Assembly (NCBI RefSeq): GCF_902150065.1 | Contig: NC_043998.1 | Location: 6,554,501 to 6,618,500 of the forward strand | Origin: Myripristis murdjan | Lineage: Eukaryota; Chordata; Actinopteri; Holocentriformes; Holocentridae | Length of the DNA: 64,000 nt | Direction of reading: 5' to 3' | Shown: in pieces, positions 1 through 12,200 of the stretch | Layout of the letters: every line of letters starts with the position of its first letter | Position numbering within the stretch: position 1 is the stretch's first letter | Notes under the pieces: model-generated | Told to the model about the DNA's origin: nothing | What the model saw: the letters and a program-made list of their open reading frames with translations, nothing else | The model's database searches: none | Made by a program: the position numbers and the translations under genes

Positions 1-138
1 TATATTGCTCTGCAGCCATAGGAGCACATGAAAAATGACAATCAGTAACGTGACCCTTAAATGCAACATCATTTAGCCAATAACTATGTTGCTAACGACA
101 AACTGTTGTCTCCCCGTGCTGAGTTTCCACCCACTTAC

Positions 139-3100
139 CTCTCCCTCGCCATTTGAAGCAAAGTAGTTCATTTCTTCAACATCCACCAGCTTCACCACAT
201 TACAGGGCACAGGGACTCCAACATGACCTTTTTATGGAACATGAAATCAATATGAAAAGCTGGTAAAAAGTAAATAAATAAATAAACAAGAAAAATAGGC
301 TCCCAATGTGTCATAGTACATGAAACAGAAAATGTGGGAGACCATATAATTCACAAGAGAGGAAATTTATTTACTGTCAATAGTTGCTATTAATAGCGCT
401 ATTGAATATTTGCTTTGAAGTGCTTTCAAAGCAAATATTTGCTTTGAAGTGCTTGTAGTTCATTTCACTATGGATATGCAAAACATGGAGCAGAGGGTTA
501 CTTTTGCCCACTGTTACCATAATTTTAGCATGTTCATTGAAGCTAAACAGTTAAAACTTTGACAGCATTTCTTTGACTAAACAAAAAGCAATAATAAATG
601 TTTGTTAAATATCTCAAATCTTATTGATTATTTGCATATTTAGGATCAAACTATTGTGATTTAAGAATCAGGGGGAGATCCCTGTCTAGATGGAAGTAGA
701 GACAGGGTGCTTGAGGACCCAGGTTTCCTGTGAGCTGATTGCCTACATACCAGACGTGGCATCTCCTGGCATGGTGAAGGTGCAACCGGCAGTGCACTCT
801 GTTTGACCGTATGCCTCAAAGATCTAAGGGGACCATTGAAATCAGAGCTCAGTGAGGGCAACGTGACCAGGTTGTCACAAAAACATCAAACAGTCAATAC
901 CAGCTGGATTTCATGTTGCAATCTCTTGCCAAACCCATGCTCCGATACAGTTACCATCAGTTAGTGCTTCCAACTCATTTACAAAGAGATATTTGACCCG
1001 GGTAATATTTTATTCTTTGACCTGGATTTAACTTTAAGATTAATTCTGCCTCTTTGCAATAAGCAGTGTTTAGAGCAAATGGAAATAAATGAACATGTTT
1101 GAGGTTGTCTGCCAGTGAACTTCTAAAGGATGTGTGCATGTGGAAAAGTTAAGTTCTACTAAAGTGAAATCTAAGAAGTGAGGTTTCCTGAAATGGCAAT
1201 GACGGAAAGTAGGAATAAAATTTTAGTGACTTCATAAAATGTTTCATGATTTGTGCAAATATACATTTCCAGGTCAAGTGACCCCCTGAATTAATGCAAG
1301 TTTGGGAAGACAAGACGCAAAAAAGGGAGAATAACGGTTTCAACACCTGGCAACCCAGAGAAGCCCTCAAGAAGTTGAGAACGGAGGGAGATATGGGTGC
1401 TGCTCCTGTCACCATGACCCGCACGCGTCCCCCCAGAGACTCCTGGACACCAGACAAGGTAAAGCATTTAGCTTTTTTTTCTCTCCATAGGATTACAATC
1501 ATTTCCCTCAGAGGGGTGTTGTACCTGGACTTTGTGGAAGATGAGCTTGTCCCATATGCTGTTATTCCTGATGATGCCCTCTCTCACTTCAGCATGTTTC
1601 CTCTCAACAGCAAAGTTCAGCAGCCATTTCTTAAAAGGCGTCTTGGCCCCACTCTGAACCTAAATTGACAGAACTATACGTTTTCTAAATAGAGAATTTA
1701 CTGCACCCAGTAAAACAGCGTAAATATGGGGATGGTTTTTGAAAAAGTGTTAAGCATAAATTTGTGTCTAATCACTGGCCACTAACTTTGTCATAGACAC
1801 GGTTGAGAAGTCGAGGCACCACTGGGAAAATGGTAGGCTGTAGGGTTTTCATGTCATCTGGCAGTAGTCTGATGTCGCCCTGGAAGAATCCCACCTTTGC
1901 CCCGGCCCCATACATCACTGTCTGCAAGAAGATCACAACCTCATTTCTGAAAATCTGCCTTCAATATGCAAGGACTGTAAACAAAAGTGGTGTCAAATAA
2001 CAACACAATCTCCTGCAAAAGGTCCAAACCACACTCATGAAAATGAAAATAAATCTGCACAAATAAGGTTCTGTGATCATTTGTTAATTTGATCAAGTTT
2101 TCACTGGTTTGTGGTCCTTACCTGTACAACTCTCTCAAACATGTGTGCTAAAGGCAGGAATGAAATGGTGACATCCTGGGGAGTTGGTGAAACAGACGTC
2201 TGTTGGAAGCAAGGAGTATACACTCAGCTTTTATTTTAAAAGGCATCATAGAGGTACTTCATGCACAAATACTGTAAATGCCTGTGGGTACTCAACCCAT
2301 TTTACGTCATTATCCACTAAGCTCCAAGTCAGACATTTCTTTCAGGTACAGCTTAAGTATAACTGCATGTGTACATAAGATTGATCCCTACTTTCCCCAC
2401 ATCAGGCATTTAGAATGACAGAAGGATCAAGACTTAATAGCACCGTCGTCACTATGCGTACCTCAAAGCTTTTGATCACACCTGCAGCATCAGACACCAC
2501 ATTCTCATGGGTCAACATTGCTCCCTTGGGGTTTCCTGAGGAGGGGACCAGGGGCACAGAGATCAAGCTTACTCAGTCAAAATAAACAAGGTCATGTATT
2601 TGCATGTAAAAGGACAGAAGCAGACTGAAATAATTTTGAATAACTTCAGCAGCTTTTTAGAACACACACACACAAAAATCCAAAATTATAGATCCCAAGA
2701 AAGCGCAAAGTTATCACCTGTAGTGCCACTGGTGAAGCATATGATGCTGAGGTCCTCTGGCTTTGGTGGCTAATGGAGAACACAAAATTAACTCAACAGA
2801 ATGGCTCTTACATGCAGCTAAAATGTGGTGACATTTGAATAATGACATGTGAATACAGCAGAAACAATAACTTACAATTGGCTTTTGAAGATTGTTTTTC
2901 CCCAGAGTCTGAAAAAACATGTTTTTAAGTAAAGGTTTGCAATTCAATTACTTTAGGGATGAAAGCAGTGCAAGCACAACTAAAATTGCACACGTGCTGA
3001 TAAATCATTATATATAAATGTTGAGCTGCATTACCTCTACATCCTGCATGGACAAGATGTCCACCCCACACTTCACTCCTCGCTCAACCAGCTCAGCGTC

Positions 3101-5564
3101 AAAAGGGTCCATAACAACAATGGTCTTAAGCACAGGAGTCTGCCCTTTCTCTCGGTTCTGCAGTAGTATCTCAGCTTTGTTTTGCTTATCACAAATCACT
3201 GTGGAGATCTCAGCTGTAAGCACACAAATAACATCTCCTATATTACTGGTAAAAGCAATAGTGCAGTAGTAGCAGCAGGTGATCCTGGTGCTGTTGACAT
3301 TAATGTGGCAAGCTATTGCGTGTCAACTTTTGAATTATTTGCCTCCACTATCAATTTATGGTTGCAAGTTCTTGAAGATGTATGATGGAGGATTAAACAA
3401 GTTCCGATTTATAATGCAAGACAAGCAGCACTATGATCTGTGATCATGATAGCAGACAGCAATTGGCATGGTCTTGTGAAATCAGTTTTGCAGTGATCGG
3501 GTAGTCAAAAGCGAAATGAAGGAGATTGAAGGAGAGGTTATGAGAGATGAGACTGAAAAGAGATTAGAGCAAACTTGACAAAGATCCCTGTGGAACCCCT
3601 GGAATTACTGGACTTAGACCTGGCCCTGTAATTAACAGCTTTAATAAGGTGCAGATAGGTAAAGAGCAGGGAAGCTCCAATTACCTCGGTCGATAATGAA
3701 CACTAGAGCCTCAGGACCCAGGGTGTCGTACAGGGGAACTGCTACCATGGAGTACGTGTAGCAGGCCTGTTCACTGATAATCCACTGTGAATGACCCATG
3801 AAACAGTATGACAGCATCAGGACTCTGGTCAGTATGACTTGTAGCCGAATCAAAAATTACCGCTGTTATAAACAAACCCACACTCAGTATTCCATAATCC
3901 AGATCAGTATCAACAGTGTATACAACTCTCCCACTCAGAACAGTGTCACCTTGTTTTTAAGGAGCCACTTTTCCTTGGACCCCTCTGGAAACACCCCATT
4001 GCAACCCACCTCGCTCCCTCCCTTCACCTACCTGTTGACCCCTAAACAATATCAGTACCTACCTCGGGTCTATTCTGTGCAAAGATACCAATGAAAGTGT
4101 CCGCAGTAGGCTTCAGACCCCTATGAAGGAGCCCTGACCCCAGGTGCTCCGCCCTGTCAGACACCTTGAAGAATAGGAATGGGGGCAAAGGTCAAGTGGA
4201 ATTCACAATCCAGCAGTTTAAACTTTACTTTTCAGTGCCATGTTGAATGATATTTACTGAGATTGACAGAGTACTTAATTTATCCCCAGAGGGAAATTTT
4301 GGTGTTGCAGCAGCATTTCACATAAATGACATAAATGACAAAAGACACACAGTGAGGTGTGTATTAAGTACAAAATGAATATATATACCAAAAAACTGCT
4401 AAGCTGAATAAAATGGCATTTGTGTACATGCTGCTGTACCTGTTTGTACTTAAGCCACTGGTATGGCTTTCCTGGTTTTCTATAACCCAAACATGGTCCA
4501 TTGCCTACAAATGAGAGACAGTGTTAAAGTTCTCAAAGTATTCAGACAGCAACACATTTTGAAGTTTTGTCCAAACTTTTTTAGTCAAGGTTTCAGTTCC
4601 AATTACAAGATAAAATATCACAGAGTCAAAACATTAAAATGCTTTGAGCTCAGACTAGTACACTGTTGATCTGTGTTATTTATGCTTGCTGTCCACATCT
4701 GACCTTACTGCAGCTGCAGTTCAATCTTGCCTGTTATTTATACAATAAACGTTTTCAGTGCCAGAGTATCTTTGGGAAGTTGATTCTGGCATCCTGATGA
4801 TCCTTGCTGGCAAAGGGGTGTGAATCCTTCATCAGCAATAACATTGCAAAAACATTTTAAAAACAGCACCATGACGTATTCTTGCTATAGCCTAAGATTT
4901 GTATGAACAGCTTGTATGTGATAGAGAACATTAGTTAAATATCTCAGTGAGTTGTACTACTACAGCCAACAGATACTAACTGATGACATAAAGGCCCATC
5001 CTGTGCAGGTTGTGTATGAAGAGTTAGTAAAGAGAATTTTTGATCACCTGAAACTCTCAGGCCCCTCTGGAAAACCTCATAGATGGTCTTGGCGTCCTCA
5101 TAGTAATTGGACATCAGGTTGTTGTTATCCTCGAGCAGGGCACTCTTCCTTGCTCCACCCTAAACAAACAGTGACAAACGATAGCTTTCTGAAAATAAAA
5201 TAATTTTGCACATCAAACAAGCTGCTCAATATTATCTTGTTCAATTTCTGCCAGCAACAATTCCAACCAGACATACAGTCCAAAAAAAATCTGAATAAAG
5301 AGTAAAAGTAAAACTTTTCTGGGCTCTATACATCTTGCACGACCACATCATTAGTCATCTAGGTAAAGTGCATGTACGCTTTCTGAGTGGCAGTTTGAAG
5401 CTTCGCACCTGGATACCCAGAGTTTGGTGTTTGAGGTCAGCAGGGGAGCGAAGGGGGCTGGGCCTCGAGTTGAGGTAGACCATGGTAGCAGCTGCCAGGG
5501 CAAACAGGGAGACGATGGCCGGGGTGGGGAGAGGGGAGAACAGCAACTGGAAAAGAAACTCCAT
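139..5564 (-). CDS. acsl5: Long-chain acyl-CoA synthetase 5 (3' part outside window)
   Basis: ATP-dependent ligase that joins long-chain fatty acids to CoA through an acyl-AMP intermediate; family members are anchored in ER and outer mitochondrial membranes. Fifteen coding exons read in phase on the minus strand: 5564-5409, 5159-5048, 4504-4440, 4164-4063, 3784-3685, 3213-3035, 2908-2876, 2769-2718, 2535-2462, 2199-2122, 1921-1787, 1659-1525, 1442-1347, 823-751 and 227-139, giving 493 codons. The start MEFLFQLLFSPLPTP and the following hydrophobic stretch match the ACSL5 N-terminal anchor as I remember it. The AMP-binding P-loop FTSGTTGNPKG spans two exons (about residues 260-270), and EAYGQTECTAGC (about 441-452) is the adenylate motif. 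Downstream of 139 a good donor (GTAAGT) shows that the gene goes on; about 190 C-terminal residues are missing. No stop or frameshift is seen in the joined exons. ACSL1 and ACSL6 are the alternatives, but the N-terminus and the gucy2g/tectb neighbours favour ACSL5. Confidence 0.95.
4274..4395. repeat. Interspersed repeat fragment in acsl5 intron
   Basis: The segment opens with a motif like TTTATCCCCAGAGGGAAATT followed by GTTGCAGCAGCA. This pattern recurs widely in teleost genomes, from memory as the 3' end of a dispersed retroposon-like repeat. It lies between the acsl5 coding exons at 4440-4504 and 4063-4164. Family and exact ends cannot be fixed by eye. Confidence 0.4.
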
Positions 5565-6656
5565 GCTGAACAGTCTGTTGGGGGGAAGACAAATGTGGAG
5601 ATGCATTCAGATCAAAACAGCTTAGCATTCACATAAGGCAGTTATTTAGCATGGACTCACAAATTACACAAACTGTAACCAAATTGGATCCAAAAGGATG
5701 CCACTACTCAGAGGATGTAGCCCTTTTATGCAAATTTAGGTTCCACAGCACTTAAGTCTTATTGTGTCCCAAGCCTGGTGAGGTCAAAGTCAACATGTTG
5801 TTGTGCAAGATAGACTCTAACCTATGAAGCCTGAGAGCAACAGTATGGTGCATGTGGTGATGGCAAATTCATGATGTCATTTACAAAGGCAATTAGGGGA
5901 GAGGGTGGTTACAAAGAACTCTTTTTCCTTTTAATGACTGTATAACTGAAGTTTCTTGACCCTCCAGACACTTTGGGTCCACTGCCTTCCATTATAACTG
6001 TGACTGATGAGATCAAGGTCAGCCATAGTTTGAAGAGAGAACTAGAACATATAGTACAACAGAATCCTAAGATGGTGCAACTGAAATAAAACTTCAGTTC
6101 AACATAATCGATTCCGTACGAGAACCATCCAATGAAAATGGTGAATTGTGTTTGCATCACCGTTTGGGATATTTTGTATGGGTTTAGTGACAAAGCAACA
6201 GCAAAAGCTTAATTAATTTGCAACCTGAAACTAATTCCATGCAAGTTGCGTTGTGTAAAGCTAGCGTTACTGTATGTAGCATCTGTGTTGCCATGCATAA
6301 CATTTCTGATTAAGATGCAAAATAGAACTGAATTCGGCAATTGTTAAACTTATTTGAGAAAATATATATATGCATACAGTGGTAAAACACATATGGCAGT
6401 GACACTCTGCTTGCCCAATGTAAAACAAAGTGCTTAGTTCATCCTGTGATGTGCAGAGTAAATGCCTTTTTTGACAGGATACTCATTTGATAAGCCTGTT
6501 AGTAGTTTTGTGTCTATGTAATGGACCTCTGTTCTTAAACACTACCAGCAGATTAGGTTGATCAGAGCCGTCAGTCATTCCAGTCAATCCATTCTAGTCA
6601 CTAAACAGAATGAGTGATGACACACCACATCAAATGGGCACACCAGGTCTACTTAC

Positions 6657-6780
6657 CTGCTGCTTGCTAGTCGTTTGCCAGATCTCACACTGGTCCTCTC
6701 TGATGTCCCACTCTGCTGCCTGAGAGTCTCTTAGTGGCAAGCCAATGTGCACAGCAGATCCTCTTCTCCTGCTCTGCGGG
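6657..6780 (-). other. acsl5: Predicted acsl5 5' UTR exon
   Basis: On the minus strand a pyrimidine-rich acceptor ends in ATCAG at 6781 and a strong donor CAG|GTAAGT follows 6657, defining a 124-bp exon with no ATG. The first coding exon has its own acceptor just upstream of the start codon (exon begins near 5574), so a spliced leader exon is needed. A further donor CAG|GTAACC ends at 8042 and could close the first exon of the gene. This is splice-site inference only; transcription start sites were not seen. Confidence 0.5.
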
Positions 6781-8377
6781 CTGATACAAGGAAAATGAGG
6801 AACTCATAAAAAACAGACTGACATTTAAGGGAACCTTTGAACCTTGGCCACCATCACTTCCACTGATAAAAGAAAATGAGTGCAGACATCAAACCTGCAA
6901 CAATATAAGAGTGTATTGTGAAATTTATTGAGCATGATTTTATTTAACTTTATCAGCTCTGTCAAGCAATGTAGGATAATGATGAACATTTATATTATCT
7001 GCATTAATGATGAGCACATTAATGCGCCAACCATACAACATTGACAATATCTTTTAGTTTATCAGTGATAAAACGTGCTTTATCTTGAACAGTATCAGAC
7101 GTGGCCAGGAAGTTAGTTTGGTTGCTGGGTCAGGGGTTAAATTCCTGACTCCTTACTATCATGTTCAAAGTCCTTATATTTGAAATGTATATAAATGCAA
7201 AATACCAAATTTCAACATTCTCAGGAAAAAAAATGATCCAGTTAATGCACTCAAGTAGCAATGACTGGCTAGTTTAAACTGTATCATGTCAGCTTAAGAA
7301 CTGTCATGCATTTTATGCTCTTTCCTAATGTTTGCCTATAAGATTGATGCTTTTAAATTGCACAGTTAGTTCACTATTCACTAGAGAAAGATAATTTCCA
7401 CTCTACGTTCATCAATAAAACAGGTAAATCAAATAAATGAAATGATAATTTCTTGACAAATTTATGAACACTGACCTATTTACGAGTCCCGGAGTCTTTT
7501 AGCCTGATTATGGTAATGTCCAGATTACAGCACTACACAACTGTCAGGAGGTTAGACTACTTTAAACATCCGCTGTGCTGACGTACTTTTCTTTAGGTCA
7601 GAAAGGTGTTATCAGCATGTGTAGGTCTAGTAGATAGTGGAGGGCCTGTTTGTATACTGCTAAGGCTCAGCCCAGAGAGCTAAAATGAAGTTGAACCTCT
7701 TGTTTGATCACATGAAATTAAACCCAGGCATGCAAGTTAAGGCCAGAATGGCAAAGTGAAACCTTAATAAAAAGAACCATGATTGCCAATTTCTAAATTG
7801 TGTTTCAAAGCCTGTAATTTGTGTTACTGTGTGTGTATCCACACTTCATGACAGGTAATAGTGTGCTTTCACAGACTTGAGACAAAAGCTAACATTTTCA
7901 CTCCAGGCTACATGTGTTGACTTCCCAGCCACACATACAATGGCACAATATGGTTCTTTGACTGGCGGCTTGAATTATGTTGGACTGTAAGAAGAATATA
8001 AATTCTTCATTATAGAAAATAAATAAATGAAAAGAGGTTACCTGGTGGGATTAGCAGAGGTTGTTAGTGGCCAGGATGAGTAGGGATCCCCAGGGAAAAA
8101 GCAGCTGAAACCAGCATCAGCACTAATGTGTGAGCTGCCCACCTGTGGTCATTAGCACATTCAACTGCACACAGGTGTGACAGGTTCAAACCACAGCTCC
8201 ACCTGCTTCATGTGCTTTTCACAGCTTCACACAAGCAGGCAGCCTCTCTGGGGACCTGCAGCACACTTTTGTTGGGCTTTCTGTTATATTGACTTCACCC
8301 TTTTTTCATTTCTTACCTCAAAATTGAATTAGCACACCTCCTCAAAGTCAAATTGTCCACAAAGCATTAACTGAGTG

Positions 8378-8379
<2 letters not shown>

Positions 8380-8439
<60 letters not shown>
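8380..8439. repeat. (TG)n microsatellite
   Basis: Uninterrupted TG dinucleotide run of about 30 units between acsl5 and gucy2g. Confidence 0.97.
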
Positions 8440-8443
<4 letters not shown>

Positions 8444-9145
8444 ATGCGTGGCAAGTGTGTCCCTGTTAGAGATAAAAGATAAAGGAAAGATATTTTGTTG
8501 TACTTTGATAATGGATTTATGAATGCGAGCAGTGGGTCAAAGGGGGACTGTCTGTGGTACCTTTGGAATTTACTGATGACTGATTAAGTTATGGCTTCAA
8601 GTACACACCTCGCTAAATTGGATTTGATAGGTCTGATAGTATCAGAGATGCTATCACAATGACAGACCCTTGTGGAGTTCAAGTCACCTTTAAGTCAAAG
8701 GTTCACCCTGAAAAGAGAAATCCCATGCTTTCAGTCATTTTTTTTTTATAAATATGAGCACATCTTAATATTGTTTATCATTTCCATACAGTCACCACAT
8801 AAATGTAGCAATTACAGAAGTCACACATTTTACTGCATCCACTTCATGCAGTATTGAATTCAGCCTACTGTTGCACTATTTTTTTCCCACTTTGAAAGGA
8901 CATTGTTTGGGAGAAAAGAACCTGTCCCTGTTATCCAACAGCCTGGAAATTCCATAATGGACCGATGCATGGTGACTTGGCTACCACCATTACTCCAAAC
9001 CCATACTAATGAGCAAATGCACAAAAAAAGAAAAAGAAAAAAAAATTAAGGCAGCCAAAAACCCTGCCTTGCTGAATGAGGCTCTACATGCCTTTATGTC
9101 CCTCCCACTTTCTCTCAGATATTCCCATATTCCCTTCCCTAACCC

Positions 9146-9152
9146 TTTAAAA
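9146..9152 (+). promoter_or_regulatory. gucy2g: Possible TATA-like box of gucy2g
   Basis: TTTAAAA lies 86 bases upstream of the gucy2g ATG, a distance that would give a 5' UTR of about 55-60 bases. The match to the consensus is imperfect and no transcript supports it. Confidence 0.35.
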
Positions 9153-9237
9153 AGGTCCAGCATCATCAGGGGAGTTGGGGATTTAAGCCCTGTGACATGA
9201 GGGCAAACCATATCTTTCTTGTCAGGCTACTAGTAGG

Positions 9238-12200
9238 ATGAGAGCAATGTCCTGTGCTGTATTTTCTTCTTTTGATATTAGCCAGGTATTAGTGCTACTC
9301 GTGCTGACTGCTGCTCCTGTCCTCAGCATCGGCACCAATGGGACTCACTCCCAAAAGATACTCATCGGCTTCCAAGCTCCCTGGAACTTGTCTCTGCCCT
9401 TCAGCGCCCTCCGTCTGGGCTCAGCCATGCAGATAGCTGTGGAGAAAGTAAACTCCAATCCCTCTTTTCTGGGAAACTACAGTTTGGATTTTTCCTATAC
9501 AGATTCAGACTGTGATCCTAAGGCTTCCTTAGGAGGGTTCATTAACCAGGTGTGGAAACAAAACGTATCTGCACTCTTCGGTCCAGCCTGCCCTGAAGGA
9601 GCAGAGGTACGCTTTTATTTTGATGACAGGATGTGATGTGACACTCAATGACACTTTATGATATAATGTGATAATGCATTATGGAATGTGATATGATATG
9701 AAAATCTGTATAAATGCACATGATGTTACTGTTCCTGAGCAGTTGCTGGTTTCTTTTCAAACAAATGACTTTTTCTGGTTAACATCATTTCTTGGTGTGC
9801 AGGTCACAGGTCTCATTGCATCCACTTGGAAAATCCCCATGTTTGGCTTTGTAGGGCAATCCTCCAAAATGGACAACAGTTTTATTTATGATTCATACAT
9901 CAAAGTTGTGCCTCCACTTAAAAGAATCTCAGAAGTCCTGGTTAAGACCCTGGAATTCTTTGGATGGAGTCAAGTAGCTATGATTGGAGGGGGGCTTGAT
10001 TCAAACACTTGGGACAAGGTTGATGATTTATGGAAAACTGTTGAGGATCCTCTGAAAGCTAAATTCACAGTAACTGCAGCCATCAAGTTTGACACCAGCA
10101 ATCATCATCTCATTCATCGAAATGTTAAGTACATCTCGACAGTTGCCAGAGGTAAGAAAAGTTTATCCACAGTTTAACAAGCATGTGATAAAACATGACC
10201 TATTTGCCTCTATGAAACCAAAAAGCCTGAGTCTTACTTGTTACTTAAAACAATATGTCTTGCTCCTGTCATGTAATTGCAAACTAATATTTTTTTTAAT
10301 CAGCATCCACTAGTGAAGTCCTGCATACTGGAATAATCACAGTTATTATCCATGGTACTTAAGGATCAATAGATTTAGACAATTAAAGTTAGGCAGGTCA
10401 TCAAATGATATCACCAAAATTCAATTATTTATTGGCACATCAAATTTGCAGTTGACAGTTGGAATTTGTTTCAGTGTGCCCAGAGATCACAACAATAAAG
10501 ATACAACCATACAATACATTTAACAAAACATACTGTAACAATTAATCGCAATATTTCAACTAACACAACCATATGCCCCAAGCCCTTAAAGTGACAAGTT
10601 AAAGTGCTTGTGCTCAAGGAGTTTATACAAATTTATACAACCAGGGAAGCATTTAGGGTGTAGATTACTTCAGGGTAAGTGCTATTGTGTAGGTGAGATG
10701 CTGTGGTCTTAATACTACAGTTTGGTGTCAGAGCCAAAAGAAATGTAGAAAACAAAAGAGTCACTCAATCATTAAAGGGGGAGGTTTGGAGTTTATTTTG
10801 TACATTTATCCATCGGTCCATTTTCCACTACTTATCCGAGGTCATGGAGTTTGCAGGCAGATGGCAGCCCACACATCCATTTCCCCAGCCACATCTGCCA
10901 GCTCCTCCTGTGGGGGCCTGAGGTAAGCTCCCAGCTGGAAGTGCCTGGAACACCTCCACAGGGAGGCGTAGAGGACCTCCTAATCAGATGCCCAAACCAC
11001 TTCAACTGGCTCTTTTCAATGTGGAGGAGCAGCAGCTTTACTCTGTACTCTAATCAGGTGTCTGAGCTCATCACGCTATCCATAAGTGTGAAGGAAACTC
11101 ATTTCAGTCACTTGTGTCCATAATCTCATTGTTACAGTCATTACCCAGAGCTCATGACCATTGGAACAGTTGGAACATAGTTCACCCAGTAAAGTGAGCG
11201 TTACCTTCAGGCTCAGCTCCCTTGTTGTCCACATCATTTAGCTCCTGGTTGGGTCACCCTGGGCAAGGTGGTCTCAGATGAAGGGCCAGACTAAGAGCAA
11301 CTCAGAGGGCCTCATGAATAGTTTCACAGCCCAAACAGGCACGTTGCCCTGATTAGGGAGACTGGGGCCCCATCAGGCATCCCTTGAAGGGAAGCTCATA
11401 GGTGAGCACCTGCTGGACTGACTTGGTCCAGCAGGTGCTGCAGGTCCAGCCTGATGGGTGGCCACCTTCCCATGGGCCCTCTCAAACTGTGAGTTGGGGT
11501 AGGTCCTGGATTTGATTCCAAAATTGCCAGGGTCCTTTCTGTGTGGAGATTGCATGTTTTCCCTGGCTGTGGTTTCCTCCTACAGTCCAATGATATGTCA
11601 GTCAGGTGTACTGGAGATACTAAACTGCCCCAGACCGTATCTGTCAGTGTGTCTGCCCTGCAATGGATTGCCAATCTGTCCAGGGTGTTTCCCTGCCTTT
11701 CGCCCAATGAGTGCTGGGATAGGCTCCACCACCCTGCGACTCTCATTAGGATAAGCGGCTTGGAAAATGAATGAATGAATGAATAAACTCAAGCATTTTG
11801 GTTTGCAATCCCTTGATTTTTGCATTTTAATGAATGTACAAAATAAACCCCATGATATTATTATTATTATTATTTAAGACAAGGGCAGGGAATTTCTACA
11901 CACAAAACTCTGTTGCTTATGTCATTGTGATCTTGGGATGTACGGATATAAAAAAAAAAATACACATCTCAGGGTGACTTGGGGATCAGTAGATAGAGAT
12001 GATCAAACTAAAACCAATCAAGCAAGGGGAAAGGTCTAAAATGACATCACCCATCAATAGGAAGATCTCCCCCAAGTCTGACAAATCACTCACTCATGTT
12101 AATTTGAATTTGAGACTGGTGGATATGGATGAGAAACAACGTAAATTCTGTTCAAATTTGTGGACCAGGGCACAATGAAACACAGTCAATTTTATACTGA

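Larger units (their letters stand above)
6781..9237. other. acsl5-gucy2g divergent intergenic region
   Basis: About 2.4 kb between the acsl5 leader exon and the gucy2g start codon. It holds the putative first acsl5 exon (ending at 8042), a 60-bp (TG)n run at 8380-8439 and otherwise AT-rich DNA without a coding signature. The two genes point away from each other, so both promoters must lie here. Confidence 0.6.

Noticed and set aside
412-455. Small palindrome around AAATATTTGCTTTGAA in an acsl5 intron
   Set aside because: A roughly 15-base inverted repeat with a partial direct repeat of the same words; local simple duplication is a sufficient explanation.
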